This document shows positions 1 to 7,483 of a DNA stretch of 18,419 nucleotides, piece after piece. The position numbers and the translations under genes are program-made. Source of the stretch: Limisphaerales bacterium (GTDB taxonomy: Bacteria > Verrucomicrobiota > Verrucomicrobiia > Limisphaerales > PALSA-1396); assembly GCA_003140275.1 (NCBI GenBank), contig PLJQ01000445.1, forward strand, positions 687-19,105, written 5' to 3'. Numbering within the stretch: the stretch's first letter is position 1; each line of letters begins with the position of its first letter. The notes under the pieces are model-generated. The model worked only from the letters and a program-made list of their open reading frames with translations, had not been told where the DNA came from and searched no databases.

Positions 1-225
1 CCCTGCCTCGCGCTTCAAATCCACACTCCGCCCTCCGTCGTCCGCAAACTTGGAACTCAAGAACTCAGGAATAAGCTCGCTGCCGAACTTTGGCTTTACG
101 CTTTCCTGATTTCCAAATAGAACCATTCCGCAGCGTGGAACAGCCAGAGTTGACTGCCCGCCATGTGCCTGCTTCGAGGTCCCGTCGCCCTTCAGATCAG
201 CAAACAACGTCCCGGACTTCTTCAT
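1..225 (-). CDS. Partial unknown ORF running off the left edge
   Basis: On the minus strand an ATG at 225 opens 75 codons without a stop to the window edge. The start begins MKKSGTLFADLKGDGTSKQ. The ATG overlaps the TGA of the NHL-repeat gene in an ATGA arrangement (222-225), a pattern typical of translationally coupled genes. I recognise no domain, signal peptide or motif, and see no clear ribosome binding site. It could be a real coupled gene. It could also be the frame-shifted continuation of the NHL gene after a deletion, or a chance open frame in GC-rich DNA. Confidence is low because the right half of the gene, if it exists, lies outside the window. Confidence 0.3.
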   Translation of the reverse strand, partial: MKKSGTLFADLKGDGTSKQAHGGQSTLAVPRCGMVLFGNQESVKPKFGSELIPEFLSSKFADDGGRSVDLKREAG

Positions 226-1045
226 CCACTTGGTCCGCTGCTGCCCGCCAGCGTCGTCACCACTCCGGCGGGTGTGATCTTCCGAATCGTGTGGTTCTGG
301 GTATCGGCCAGATGGACGTTGCCCGCACCGTCCGCCGCCACGCCGCGTGGCAGGAAGAACCGCGCGGCGTTGCCGGTGCCGTCATTGGTGCCATATTGCC
401 CGGCGCTGCCCGCCAGCGTCGTCAACGCTCCGGCGGGTGTGAACTTCCGAATCGTGAAGTTCCCATAATCCAGCACATAGATGGTGCTCGTGCCGTCCAC
501 CGCCACGCCGCATGGGGAGTCGAGCCGCGCGCTATTGGTACCGTCGGCGACGCCGGGTTGCGCGGTGCTGCCCGCCAGCGTTGCCAGCGTCGTCACCACT
601 CCCGCGAGTGTGATCTTTCGAACCGTGTAGTTATCCGCCACCAAGACGTTGCCATTGGTCTCCACCGCCACGCCGGTCGGGTTATAAAACCGCGCCGCGC
701 CTCCGGTACCGTCCGCGCTGCCTGGTTTCCCGGCGTTGCCCGCCAGCGTCGTCACCGATCCGGCGGGCGTGACTTTGCGGATCGTGTTGTTGGAGGTGTC
801 CGCCACAAAGACGTTGCCTGCGTTGTCCACCGCCACGCTGGTTGGGTTATGAAACCGCGCCGCGCTGTTGGTGCCGTCCGCGCTGCCGGGTTGCCCAGGG
901 CTGCCCGCCAGCGTCGTCACCACTCCGGCGGGTGTGATCTTCCGAATCGTGTGGTTTTGGGTATCGGCCACATAGACATTGCCATTGGTCTCCACCGCCA
1001 CGCCCTCAGGGTTGTAGAAGCGCGCCGCGCTCCCGGTGCCGTCCA
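222..1045 (-). repeat. Tandem DNA repeats encoding the NHL blades
   Basis: Five coding repeats of roughly 165-170 bp lie in tandem inside the NHL gene. The first and last units are nearly identical in DNA: 241-310 and 901-970 match over 70 bases with a single mismatch (C at 297, T at 957) and lie exactly 660 bp apart. The three units between them are more diverged. Such near identity of terminal copies indicates recent duplication or gene conversion. It also makes the array prone to gain or loss of blades and to assembly collapse. Confidence 0.8.
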
Positions 1046-1184
1046 CATTGCCCGCCCCGGCAGGCATACTGGTGAAGCTGCTAAAGGCGTGAGGCGGGTT
1101 GGTTGACTGGGCGCACATTTGGGTGGCCGTCACTACCAGCGCGAGCAGTGCGACCGTAAGAATTGTGCTGTTCCCATTCGTCAT
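222..1184 (-). CDS. Secreted NHL-repeat beta-propeller protein
   Basis: This 320-residue protein starts at the ATG at 1184, because the next residues (MTNGNSTILTVALLALVV) form a signal peptide ending near CAQS; the open frame upstream lacks such a feature. The mature part consists of five NHL repeats of about 56 residues. They share the pattern DGT-x-AARF-x-NP-x-GVAV, then G-N-V-x-VAD, then TIRKITPAGVVTTLAG. NHL repeats build beta-propellers used as extracellular binding scaffolds; no catalytic residues are visible. Repeat 3 is irregular: the usual D-T-x-N-x-T-I-R-K stretch is shortened to DNYTVRK, and TLATLAG carries an extra three residues. The protein stops right after the fifth repeat (TLAGSSGPSG), with no closing blade or C-terminal domain. 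It may therefore be truncated. The family assignment is firm; the role is unknown. Confidence 0.85.
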   Translation of the reverse strand: MTNGNSTILTVALLALVVTATQMCAQSTNPPHAFSSFTSMPAGAGNVDGTGSAARFYNPEGVAVETNGNVYVADTQNHTIRKITPAGVVTTLAGSPGQPGSADGTNSAARFHNPTSVAVDNAGNVFVADTSNNTIRKVTPAGSVTTLAGNAGKPGSADGTGGAARFYNPTGVAVETNGNVLVADNYTVRKITLAGVVTTLATLAGSTAQPGVADGTNSARLDSPCGVAVDGTSTIYVLDYGNFTIRKFTPAGALTTLAGSAGQYGTNDGTGNAARFFLPRGVAADGAGNVHLADTQNHTIRKITPAGVVTTLAGSSGPSG

Positions 1185-1336
1185 GGTTCGTTTCTTGGAT
1201 TGATGTTCGTTGGGTTCGCCCCGGATATTCAACCTCTGATTTTCGCCGATTGACACGGATTTATCTTCACCGCCGGGACGCGGAGGAAGTTCAACTTCCG
1301 CTTTCACCTTTCATGCTTTGTCTTTCATAATGCAAT

Positions 1337-1528
1337 TCATCCAACCTTGACAGCAACGCGTCCCGTTTGGTTGCGGAGCGTCAGCGACCCCGGCCGATTT
1401 TTTCGAGCCAAATAATCTTTCATCTCATGCGCAGCCTTAAACTCGCTCGTCGCATCCGGCATTTGTGCGGTATATTCATACGCGGCCAATGCCGCTTCAG
1501 GCCTTCCCAACCCGGTTGTGGCCCTGGA
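1337..1528 (-). pseudogene. Remnant of a TPR-like protein C-terminus
   Basis: The stretch 1185-1607 between the NHL and DUF1080 genes has no intact gene. On the minus strand 1528-1337 there is a protein-like frame without a start that ends in TGA at 1337-1339. It contains GRPEAALAAYEYTAQMPD, then SEFKAAHEMKDYLARKNR. The alternation of A-L-A-A-Y and F-K-A-A-H-E-M-K-x-Y-L resembles the helix pair of a tetratricopeptide repeat. An in-frame stop lies just upstream, so it is at best the last 60 or so codons of a lost gene. Neighbouring frames over 1529-1607 show nothing convincing. The call rests on residue pattern only. Confidence 0.35.
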
Positions 1529-1607
1529 TCAATCTTTCAAAGGACGGGCCGGGCGCCCGCGGAACACAGGCTTTGCCCATTGAACGGACAACACCGCCGT
1601 CGCCCCG

Positions 1608-2393
1608 TCAAGGCAGTGGTCGAATCCAGATATTCCGGAAGCGGACGGGCGGTTCGTTTCCGTGATCCTGCAGGCGAATCGGCGCCTGCCCGGGAAATTT
1701 ACCCTTGTAGCTCGTCGTTTGCCGATGGACCGTCGGCCCCATGATCTTCGTGTGGTTCTGCACGCAAATGCCGTTGATGATCGTTGTCACATAAGCGGGC
1801 TCCGTCACCGCGCCGTCCTGGTCAACCTTGGCGGCGGTGAAGATCACGTCATAGACCTGCCAATTGCCGGGCGGACGCACCGCATTTACCAGCGGCGGAG
1901 TCTGGCCATACACTGCGCCGGCGCTGCCATCAGCATAGGTGGGGTTGTTGTAGCAATCGAGAATTTGAGCTTCGTAACGATCCATAAAAAAGACTCCGCT
2001 GTTCCCCTTTTTTTGCGAGTTGCCCTTCGTCTCGGGCTGCGTGAGCCACTCGATATGAAGCTGGCAGGAGCCAAAGGATTCCTTCGTCCAAATGTCTCCG
2101 CCCTTGACCACCAACTCGCCATTCTCCACCTTCCAAGGGCACGGCGCGCCATCCTTGCCTCTGAATTGCTCGTTCGATTTGCCATCAAACAACACGACCG
2201 CATCCGCCGGCGCATCCGCACTGGTCTTGCCGGGCGCGACTACGTTTGGCGCCGGCCGCTTGATGTCATGCACCCGCCATTGGGTGCCGGGGATGAGCGG
2301 CGTGTCTTCATAGCCAATGGGTGAAGGTTTGTCCTCGGCGAAAGCGACCACCGCGGACAGGGTGATGATCGGGAACAATGGATGGAATTTCAT
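1608..2393 (-). CDS. Secreted DUF1080 / 3-keto-disaccharide hydrolase-like protein
   Basis: This 261-residue protein has a signal peptide (MKFHPLFPIITLSAVVAFA) followed by one DUF1080 domain, a concanavalin/LamG-like jelly roll now known as the 3-keto-glucoside hydrolase domain. Family hallmarks are present in order: VLFDGKSNEQF, W-K-V-E-N-G-E-L, NSGVFFMDRYEAQILD, NWQVYDVIF, and RLQDHGNEPPVRFRNIWIRP. Known members cleave 3-keto-disaccharides in the periplasm; whether this copy is catalytic cannot be judged from sequence. I chose the ATG at 2393 over the in-frame TTG at 2405 because it places the signal peptide at the N-terminus. The gene follows the DUF6797/propeller gene on the same strand after 157 bp, so the two may share a transcript and a carbohydrate-degradation role. 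Confidence 0.88.
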   Translation of the reverse strand: MKFHPLFPIITLSAVVAFAEDKPSPIGYEDTPLIPGTQWRVHDIKRPAPNVVAPGKTSADAPADAVVLFDGKSNEQFRGKDGAPCPWKVENGELVVKGGDIWTKESFGSCQLHIEWLTQPETKGNSQKKGNSGVFFMDRYEAQILDCYNNPTYADGSAGAVYGQTPPLVNAVRPPGNWQVYDVIFTAAKVDQDGAVTEPAYVTTIINGICVQNHTKIMGPTVHRQTTSYKGKFPGQAPIRLQDHGNEPPVRFRNIWIRPLP

Positions 2394-2550
2394 AGTATGT
2401 TTCAATTCTTAATGCGCGAAGACTAATCTAACGTTGCTGTACTTTCCACTTGAATCGACAAACGCAGTTGTGGCTAAAATCAAGCATTTCCAAGCCTGCT
2501 GGTTTGGGAACTGACGTCCGAAGATGTCCAAGGTTGTGCATCGAGAGCCG

Positions 2551-4791
2551 CTACGGTCGCCACTCCGGACCGAGCCGGTTGATGGTGCCGTGCAAGTCAC
2601 TGCGAAGGTTCTTGCCATCGGTTGTTTCCAAATTGTAGCGCACCTCGAACTGCATCACGGGACGTAACCCCGGGATTTCGAGGAATACGCTGTGCCCGTC
2701 GGGAAGCAATTTCGCCGAGCGCACCTCAAGCGGTTCATGGCCTTCCTTTTCCGGGTCGGACGGCAGGTAATCTTTCGAGCCATACTTCGCCGCGTAGCGA
2801 TAGTTCCAATGCGCCACCGCATAGCTGCCCATGTCCTCAGCGGTCGTGCGATTAAGCGGCGCGAAGAAGTGCAGCCGCAGTCCGTTAGTGTGGACATGGA
2901 ACCCGGTCGGTACCGTCACCGTCCCGCCGGTGTAGCGCACGCGTTGGAGACAGCCGTCGCGCGCGGCGCTCGTCTGCCAGCCGCGCGGGCCGACGACATA
3001 AAGCTGGCCGTCGCGCGGGTTGAAGGCGCCGCGCATGGCACCGGAAAGAAACTTTCCCGGCAACGGCACGACGGCGCCTTGGGACACGCCGTCCACAACT
3101 TCGCGCAGCACGAGAAACTGCGCACATCGGCCGAAGGAAAAATGGAGAAAGTGATCGCGCAACGGCCCCCAGCGCTCACTTGTCACCCAGAGTTCGCTGC
3201 CGCTGGAGTTGTCCACCCGATGGGGAATCCAGCAGAGCGGCGGGTCGTAGCCGAGCGGGCGTTCGGCTGTCACGCGCGGTCCTGCGTAACCGTACCAGCC
3301 GCCGGGCTTGACTTCGCAGATGGCGCTCGAGGGCGTCCATTCGCCTTCCTGCGGCGCCACGGTGATGATGCGACCGTCGGGATTGACCCCCATGCCATTG
3401 GGGTTGCGCCAACCGGCGGCGAGCGTCTCCATCTTCGCGCCGTCCGGCGACACGCGGTGAACACCTTTGGGGTCCACATAGTAAAAGTTTCCGTTCGTGT
3501 CCGTCTCCAGGCTGGTCACGTAGTCGTGCCCGCTCACGGAGGTTTGAATCTGGTTGTAGAAGGTTTCGTAGAAGTCGGCTTCGCCATCGCCGTTTTCGTC
3601 GTGCAGCACCGTGATCTGATCCCGGCCGAGCACATGGATCTTGCCGTTGCGCACGCGCAGGCCGAGCGGCTGAAAGAGTCCCGTGGCGAAACGGCGCCAG
3701 GTGAGCTTTTGCAGCGCATCGTCGATGCCGCTGACCCGCCACACGTCGCCGTGAATCGTGCAGACGGCGGCGTCGCCGTTCGGGAGGAAGTCCACGCCCG
3801 AAGTAAAGAAGAGAGCCTTCCAGGGATTGTCGTAGGGCACGGCGAGGGTGTCGATGACGTAGGCGGCGCTGTTGAAGCCGCGTTGGCCGCGCGTGGTGAT
3901 CGGCTGCCAGCGGGGCGAGCCGGGCCGGGCGAGGGTCGGGAGGTCTTCGGGCGGCGCCGAGTTTTTCACCAGGGCGGCGAACTTCGGCAACGCTTCCGGC
4001 GCGCAGGAGGCGATGAAAACTTTCAGTCGCCGGACAGATTTCGTGGCCGCGACACGAAGTTGCAACCCATCGCCGTCCAATTGCAGATCGACACCGGGAT
4101 CGCCGGACATCGCGATGGCAACCACGCCGTCGGCGCCGGTAAAGCCGGCCAGCTTTACGCCGTTTACGTATGTGAATTCCATCTTGTGACCGGGGCTTTC
4201 GAGCAGCGCCAATGTGAGCGACGGCGAAGCCGCTCCGATCGCCAGCGTGCGCGTGAACGCGCGCACGCCCTCACTGCTCTCGAGCCACGGCGATTCCTGC
4301 ACGCGAGTGTCTCCGACATTATACTCGAGTACGACACGCGTCCCATTTACGTGCAGGCCGCGCCACTTCACCACCTGACCACCCCACGCCGGCGCGGCGG
4401 GCGCGACGAATTGCACGGGACCAGCTGGTTGGGGCATTGCAATCAAGCCGAAGCGTGCGCCGCTGAACTTGAGGAAGCCGTCGGTCCAGCCCGCGCGGAG
4501 CGTGCCCGAGGCGGTGTCGTAAACCACCGCGCCTTCGCCGTGCGCGCCGACCCGCACCGACAGGCCCTTGGCGACTTTCCCATTGGGCAGCGCGAGGCTG
4601 GAGGCGTGGAAGTTGCCGAGGTCGGTCTGGCTCCAACGCGCATCAACCCAATCGGTTTCCTTTTGCTTCTCCGGTTCGGCGTCGAGGGTTGCGGCCGGAA
4701 GTTTGAGCGAGGCGATGAGTGAAACAATCAAGAGCGCGTGCAACGGTCTCCGCGAGAACGCGGGCAACCGGGATGGAGGGTTGGACTGCAT
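2551..4791 (-). CDS. Secreted DUF6797-type protein with glucose/sorbosone dehydrogenase-like propeller
   Basis: This 746-residue protein starts at the ATG at 4791, which gives a clear signal peptide (RRPLHALLIVSLIASLKLPAA). Residues of about 45-350 form a beta-rich region I assign to DUF6797 from memory. It has DARWSQTDLGNFHASSL early and G-V-R-A-F-T-R-T-L near its middle. A propeller of the PVC glucose/sorbosone dehydrogenase-like type follows, with GVDFLPNGDAAVCTIHGDVW, LHDENGDGEADFYETF and NPNGMGVNPDGRIITV. The C-terminal 110 residues are a separate beta domain ending VRYNLETTDGK. Many relatives carry a cytochrome c domain; no C-x-x-C-H motif is present here, so electron transfer would need a partner. 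The start has no good Shine-Dalgarno but a TATATT box lies about 12 bases upstream. Substrate unknown, sugar-related by neighbourhood. Confidence 0.78.
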   Translation of the reverse strand: MQSNPPSRLPAFSRRPLHALLIVSLIASLKLPAATLDAEPEKQKETDWVDARWSQTDLGNFHASSLALPNGKVAKGLSVRVGAHGEGAVVYDTASGTLRAGWTDGFLKFSGARFGLIAMPQPAGPVQFVAPAAPAWGGQVVKWRGLHVNGTRVVLEYNVGDTRVQESPWLESSEGVRAFTRTLAIGAASPSLTLALLESPGHKMEFTYVNGVKLAGFTGADGVVAIAMSGDPGVDLQLDGDGLQLRVAATKSVRRLKVFIASCAPEALPKFAALVKNSAPPEDLPTLARPGSPRWQPITTRGQRGFNSAAYVIDTLAVPYDNPWKALFFTSGVDFLPNGDAAVCTIHGDVWRVSGIDDALQKLTWRRFATGLFQPLGLRVRNGKIHVLGRDQITVLHDENGDGEADFYETFYNQIQTSVSGHDYVTSLETDTNGNFYYVDPKGVHRVSPDGAKMETLAAGWRNPNGMGVNPDGRIITVAPQEGEWTPSSAICEVKPGGWYGYAGPRVTAERPLGYDPPLCWIPHRVDNSSGSELWVTSERWGPLRDHFLHFSFGRCAQFLVLREVVDGVSQGAVVPLPGKFLSGAMRGAFNPRDGQLYVVGPRGWQTSAARDGCLQRVRYTGGTVTVPTGFHVHTNGLRLHFFAPLNRTTAEDMGSYAVAHWNYRYAAKYGSKDYLPSDPEKEGHEPLEVRSAKLLPDGHSVFLEIPGLRPVMQFEVRYNLETTDGKNLRSDLHGTINRLGPEWRP

Positions 4792-5011
4792 GGCGGGCAA
4801 TATATCCACAGCGCCGGGATTTCGGACAGCAGGATTTCTGGCAGTCGGCCAATTGCGGACCGCGCGAAAAAGAAACTTCGTCTTCATCCGGGCTACGCAC
4901 CTTAAACACGGGATTCTCTGGCAGGCAATCCCTGCTCCGAATTTCATTGACCACGAATGGGTAAGAATGGAACGAACCGGTGAGGCGGGCGTCTTCGCTG
5001 GGAAAACGAAA

Positions 5012-5908
5012 TCAAGAAGCAGCAAAAATCGAATAAAAGGGAACAGGCCCGCGCCTCTGCTGTCGCCATCGTTTGAAAGCCACAACACTCGGGTCGAGAA
5101 AAACAGAACCATCCCGCAGCTTGGTCGTTCCGATGAGCGTCGTGTTGTATGTCTCGGTCCGCCGGCTGCCTGTGGTTTTGTTTACCTTGCTGCCTACGTA
5201 CGTCCAATCTGGCTCAGGATGATTGTGCCCGTTTAGAACCGAGAACATGAGATGGATAAACCGAATATTGCCAGTTTGCGGCTCCGTCATAAAACAGGCG
5301 ATCAGATGCCAGCCCGAATGTCCGTTGTGACTTTCCCCGCCCTTGCCAATCTGGACCGTGGATTTGATCTCCAACCCGGCCGCCTTGCCGCGTTCCTTCA
5401 CCGAAGGATTGATCAGATCGGGATAGGCTTGATGGGAATTATGTTTGTACGGCGAATGGTCATGCAACGCGTCACACAACACATTCGAGACGAGTACGCT
5501 GAAATTATTCTCCTGAATGTATTCCGGCAGTGGCTTCGCACCGCTGGCCAGCAAATTCGCATTGATCCGGGCGACTATGCTTTGTGTCGCGTTCATCGCT
5601 CCTTCCAGATGCGAAACCTTCATACCCGGCGGCAACGGAACCTTCGGGCGGAAAAGCGCCTTATCCACCGCCGCGCCGGACGCCGTTGCGGCCGGCGCAT
5701 AGGCTGCCGCCACCAACTGTGGCAATGGAAGACCCAGTGCCTTGCCCAACGAGTCGAGGATGTCTATGGAGAAATTCTCCCTGCCGTTTTCCAGGCCGGA
5801 GAGATACTGATATGTGATGCCGGTTTTGCTTGCGAGTTGTTCCTGGGTGAGTTCTTTTTGCTCGCGCAACTTGCGGACGTAGCGGCCAAGAATAGTTTTC
5901 GCGTCCAT
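5012..5908 (-). CDS. XRE-type HTH fused to PD-(D/E)XK nuclease: probable restriction endonuclease with its own controller domain
   Basis: This 298-residue protein starts at the ATG at 5908, preceded by a good GGAGG (5913-5917). Residues 7-62 are an XRE-family helix-turn-helix (TQEQLASKTGITYQYLSGLE) as in controller (C) proteins. An Ala-rich linker (65-85) leads to a second domain with YPDLINP (P163-D164), then LEIKST (E180-x-K182) and GHSGWHLIACF. This is a PD-(D/E)XK nuclease signature with the expected spacing; the late W and H could aid catalysis or DNA contact. The gene is divergent from a DNA methyltransferase 65 bp away, which strongly supports a restriction role. C-R fusions are known but uncommon. 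Inference: the HTH autoregulates the shared promoter so that methylation precedes cutting. It could instead be a regulator with a dead nuclease fold, but D164, E180 and K182 are all present. Confidence 0.7.
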   Translation of the reverse strand: MDAKTILGRYVRKLREQKELTQEQLASKTGITYQYLSGLENGRENFSIDILDSLGKALGLPLPQLVAAAYAPAATASGAAVDKALFRPKVPLPPGMKVSHLEGAMNATQSIVARINANLLASGAKPLPEYIQENNFSVLVSNVLCDALHDHSPYKHNSHQAYPDLINPSVKERGKAAGLEIKSTVQIGKGGESHNGHSGWHLIACFMTEPQTGNIRFIHLMFSVLNGHNHPEPDWTYVGSKVNKTTGSRRTETYNTTLIGTTKLRDGSVFLDPSVVAFKRWRQQRRGPVPFYSIFAAS

Positions 5909-5930
5909 TTCGCCTCCAGTTGATACAGAA

Positions 5931-5959
5931 TTAAGACTTGATTGTCTTTCGTCTATAGT
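5931..5959 (+). promoter_or_regulatory. Probable sigma70-like promoter of the methyltransferase
   Basis: TTAAGA at 5931-5936 and TATAGT at 5954-5959 are separated by exactly 17 bases, matching four and five of six consensus positions. The likely transcription start falls near 5966, only a few bases before the ATG at 5974. The message would be leaderless or nearly so, which fits the lack of a Shine-Dalgarno there. The site lies in the 65-bp divergent gap shared with the HTH-nuclease gene. Confidence 0.4.
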
Positions 5960-5969
5960 TGAAATAGTC
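5951..5969. promoter_or_regulatory. Candidate operator for the HTH-nuclease (C-box-like dyad)
   Basis: The sequence GTCTATAGTTGAAATAGTC is an imperfect dyad with arms GTCTAT and ATAGTC (five of six pairs) around seven bases. It overlaps the methyltransferase -10 box. The outer GACT at 5935-5938 and AGTC at 5966-5969 recall the GACT/AGTC half-sites of C-protein boxes. Position and symmetry make it the natural binding site for the adjacent HTH protein, but this is inference. Confidence 0.25.
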
Positions 5970-5973
5970 CCCA

Positions 5974-6977
5974 ATGTATCGAATCGAACAAACGGCTGCT
6001 TTGAATGGCTGCGGCGTTGCCCCGCCCATTCGTTGCACGCCGTTTGCACCGACCCGCCTTACGGCATTTTGGAATTCACCGGGAAGGAACTCGTGAAGCT
6101 GCGCGCGGGACGAGGCGGTGTGTGGCGGCTACCGCCCAAAGTCGGCGGCAGCCATCGCGATCCGCTGCCGCGCTTCACGGTGCTTACCGAAGAACAGTTA
6201 CAACACCTGCGTGACTACTTTCGCGACTGGGGCAAGCTCCTCCTGCGCGCCCTCGTTCCAGGCGGGCACGTATGCGTGGCCGGCCATCCGATTCTGCAAC
6301 ACCACGTGCAAGGCGCGATGACGGAGGCCGGCTATGAAGTGCGCCCCGCCATCATGCGCCTATACTACAGCTTTCGCGGAGGCGACCGGCCCAAAAACGC
6401 CGAAGCGGAATTTCCCGAAGTTTGCGTCAGCCCCAAAGGCGCTTACGAGCCGTGGATGCTTTTCCGCAAGCCCATTGACACAAAAACCGTCGCCGAGAAT
6501 TTGCGGCGCTGGAAAACGGGCGCTCTGCGCCGCCTCTCCACGGACAAACCATTGCCCGATGCCATCCAGAGCGGGCGAACTCCCAAACGCGAAGAAGCCA
6601 TTTCAAACCATCCGTGCCTCAAACCGCAGCACTTCATGCGCATCATCGTGCGCGCGCTCCTGCCGTTGGGCGTAGGAACGATTTTTGATCCATTCATGGG
6701 CTCCGGCTCGACCATCGCCGCTGCGCAAGCGGTCGGTTACACCGCCACGGGACTGGAACTTGACACCGAGTATTTCCGACTCGCGGAAAAGGCGATCCCG
6801 CGGTTGGCTGAACTGTATCCTGATTTTAATGGGCAGGAACTCCAAATGGATGCCATCTGTCGAACCGGGCAAGAACAGGAAACAAACCAGTTGGCCCTCG
6901 TTTTGGCAGACCACCGGGTGAGATACAAAGTGAGCAGGCGAAAAGCAAATCCTGCTCCTCTCGTCAAAAAGCAGTGA
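5974..6977 (+). CDS. Beta-class DNA amino-methyltransferase (N6A or N4C), with a 1-base frame break near the start
   Basis: This is the modification enzyme of the locus, transferring methyl from S-adenosylmethionine to an exocyclic amino group. Motif IV (TDPPYG) comes first and motif I (DPFMGSGST) near the C-terminus, the beta-class order. NHPCLKPQHFM just before motif I is motif X. The central part (SFRGGDRPKNAEAEFPEV) should hold the target-recognition region. The frame of the body is open upstream of motif IV and encodes FEWLRRCPAHSLHAVCTDPP, a normal N-terminus for the family, yet has no ATG there. The only good ATG (5974, MYRIEQ) is in another frame. Adding one base in CAAAC at about 5989-5993 joins them as MYRIEQNGCFEWLRR, giving 334 residues. 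So this is a sequencing error, a programmed shift or a recent lesion. Otherwise TTG at 6033 would start a protein lacking strand 4. Confidence 0.82.
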
Positions 6978-7225
6978 GTCGCTGACGTGGGAGAAAAGTC
7001 TTGAGCCAGTCGGCGACAGTCTTGAACTTCAAGTGCCCACTCACGCGAGGCGCATGTGGTCCCCATTGCGTTCTTTCGGGGTTGAGCCGGTTGGTGTGTT
7101 TGGCGTGGTGTGGATTTGCGGAAAAGTTGACGCGAAGGGTGCCAAGGGACCGACGAAAAAGAGGTGTAAACTCGAAGGGCCGCATTTTCATGCGGCTGCG
7201 AAAATTCAAAATGTCCGACTCCCGC

Positions 7226-7483
7226 CTAGTCGATCAAAAACAGTTCGCGCTCCTCGCTGGTTGGCGACGATTGCAGGCGGGAAAATTGCGTTTCAGAACC
7301 GGTTTGCAATGGCTCTGCGGCGGGGCTGCGGGTCGGCTGCAATGTCTTGGCGGCGCTGCGGCGCGGCAAGGCCGTTTCCCCCACCGGCATAATGTAGGTG
7401 AAGGGGTCCCCACCCATTAAGTTCCAACTCATCGCCACACCGCCGGTTCTGATCACCTTGCCTGGGTCCGCCGCCAGTGGATT
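7226..7483 (-). pseudogene. Orphan C-terminal coding tail of unknown origin
   Basis: On the minus strand a frame running from about 7483 to a TAG at 7226-7228 reads like a protein end: NPLAADPGKVIRTGG, then SWNLMGGDPFTYIMPVGE, then a Pro/Ala/Thr-rich stretch and SEERELFLID. It is in a different frame from the nuclease-like pseudogene that ends exactly where it begins. I do not recognise the family. It may be the 3' end of a separate gene brought in by a deletion. The interval 6978-7225 between it and the methyltransferase shows no gene I can support. Confidence 0.3.

Noticed and set aside
222..1045. The regular repeats as a CRISPR array
   Set aside because: Units are about 168 bp, in frame and code for NHL blades; there are no short repeats with unique spacers.
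90..1106. 338-codon plus-strand frame with internal repeats (RHAGRV, ARQRRH)
   Set aside because: Its repeats simply mirror the NHL repeats coded on the minus strand.
1662..2324. 220-codon plus-strand frame
   Set aside because: Antisense to the DUF1080 gene and without recognisable features.
2692..4722. 676-codon open frame on the plus strand
   Set aside because: It lies antisense to the DUF6797/propeller gene, whose protein has a signal peptide and family motifs; the plus frame gives an Arg/His/Ala-rich product without domains.
6964..7209. Minus-strand 81-codon frame after the methyltransferase
   Set aside because: No start signal, no recognisable pattern; reads like translated intergenic DNA.
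7001..7420. Plus-strand frame downstream of the methyltransferase
   Set aside because: Cys/Arg-rich, no motif, and it overlaps the protein-like minus-strand tail at 7226-7483.
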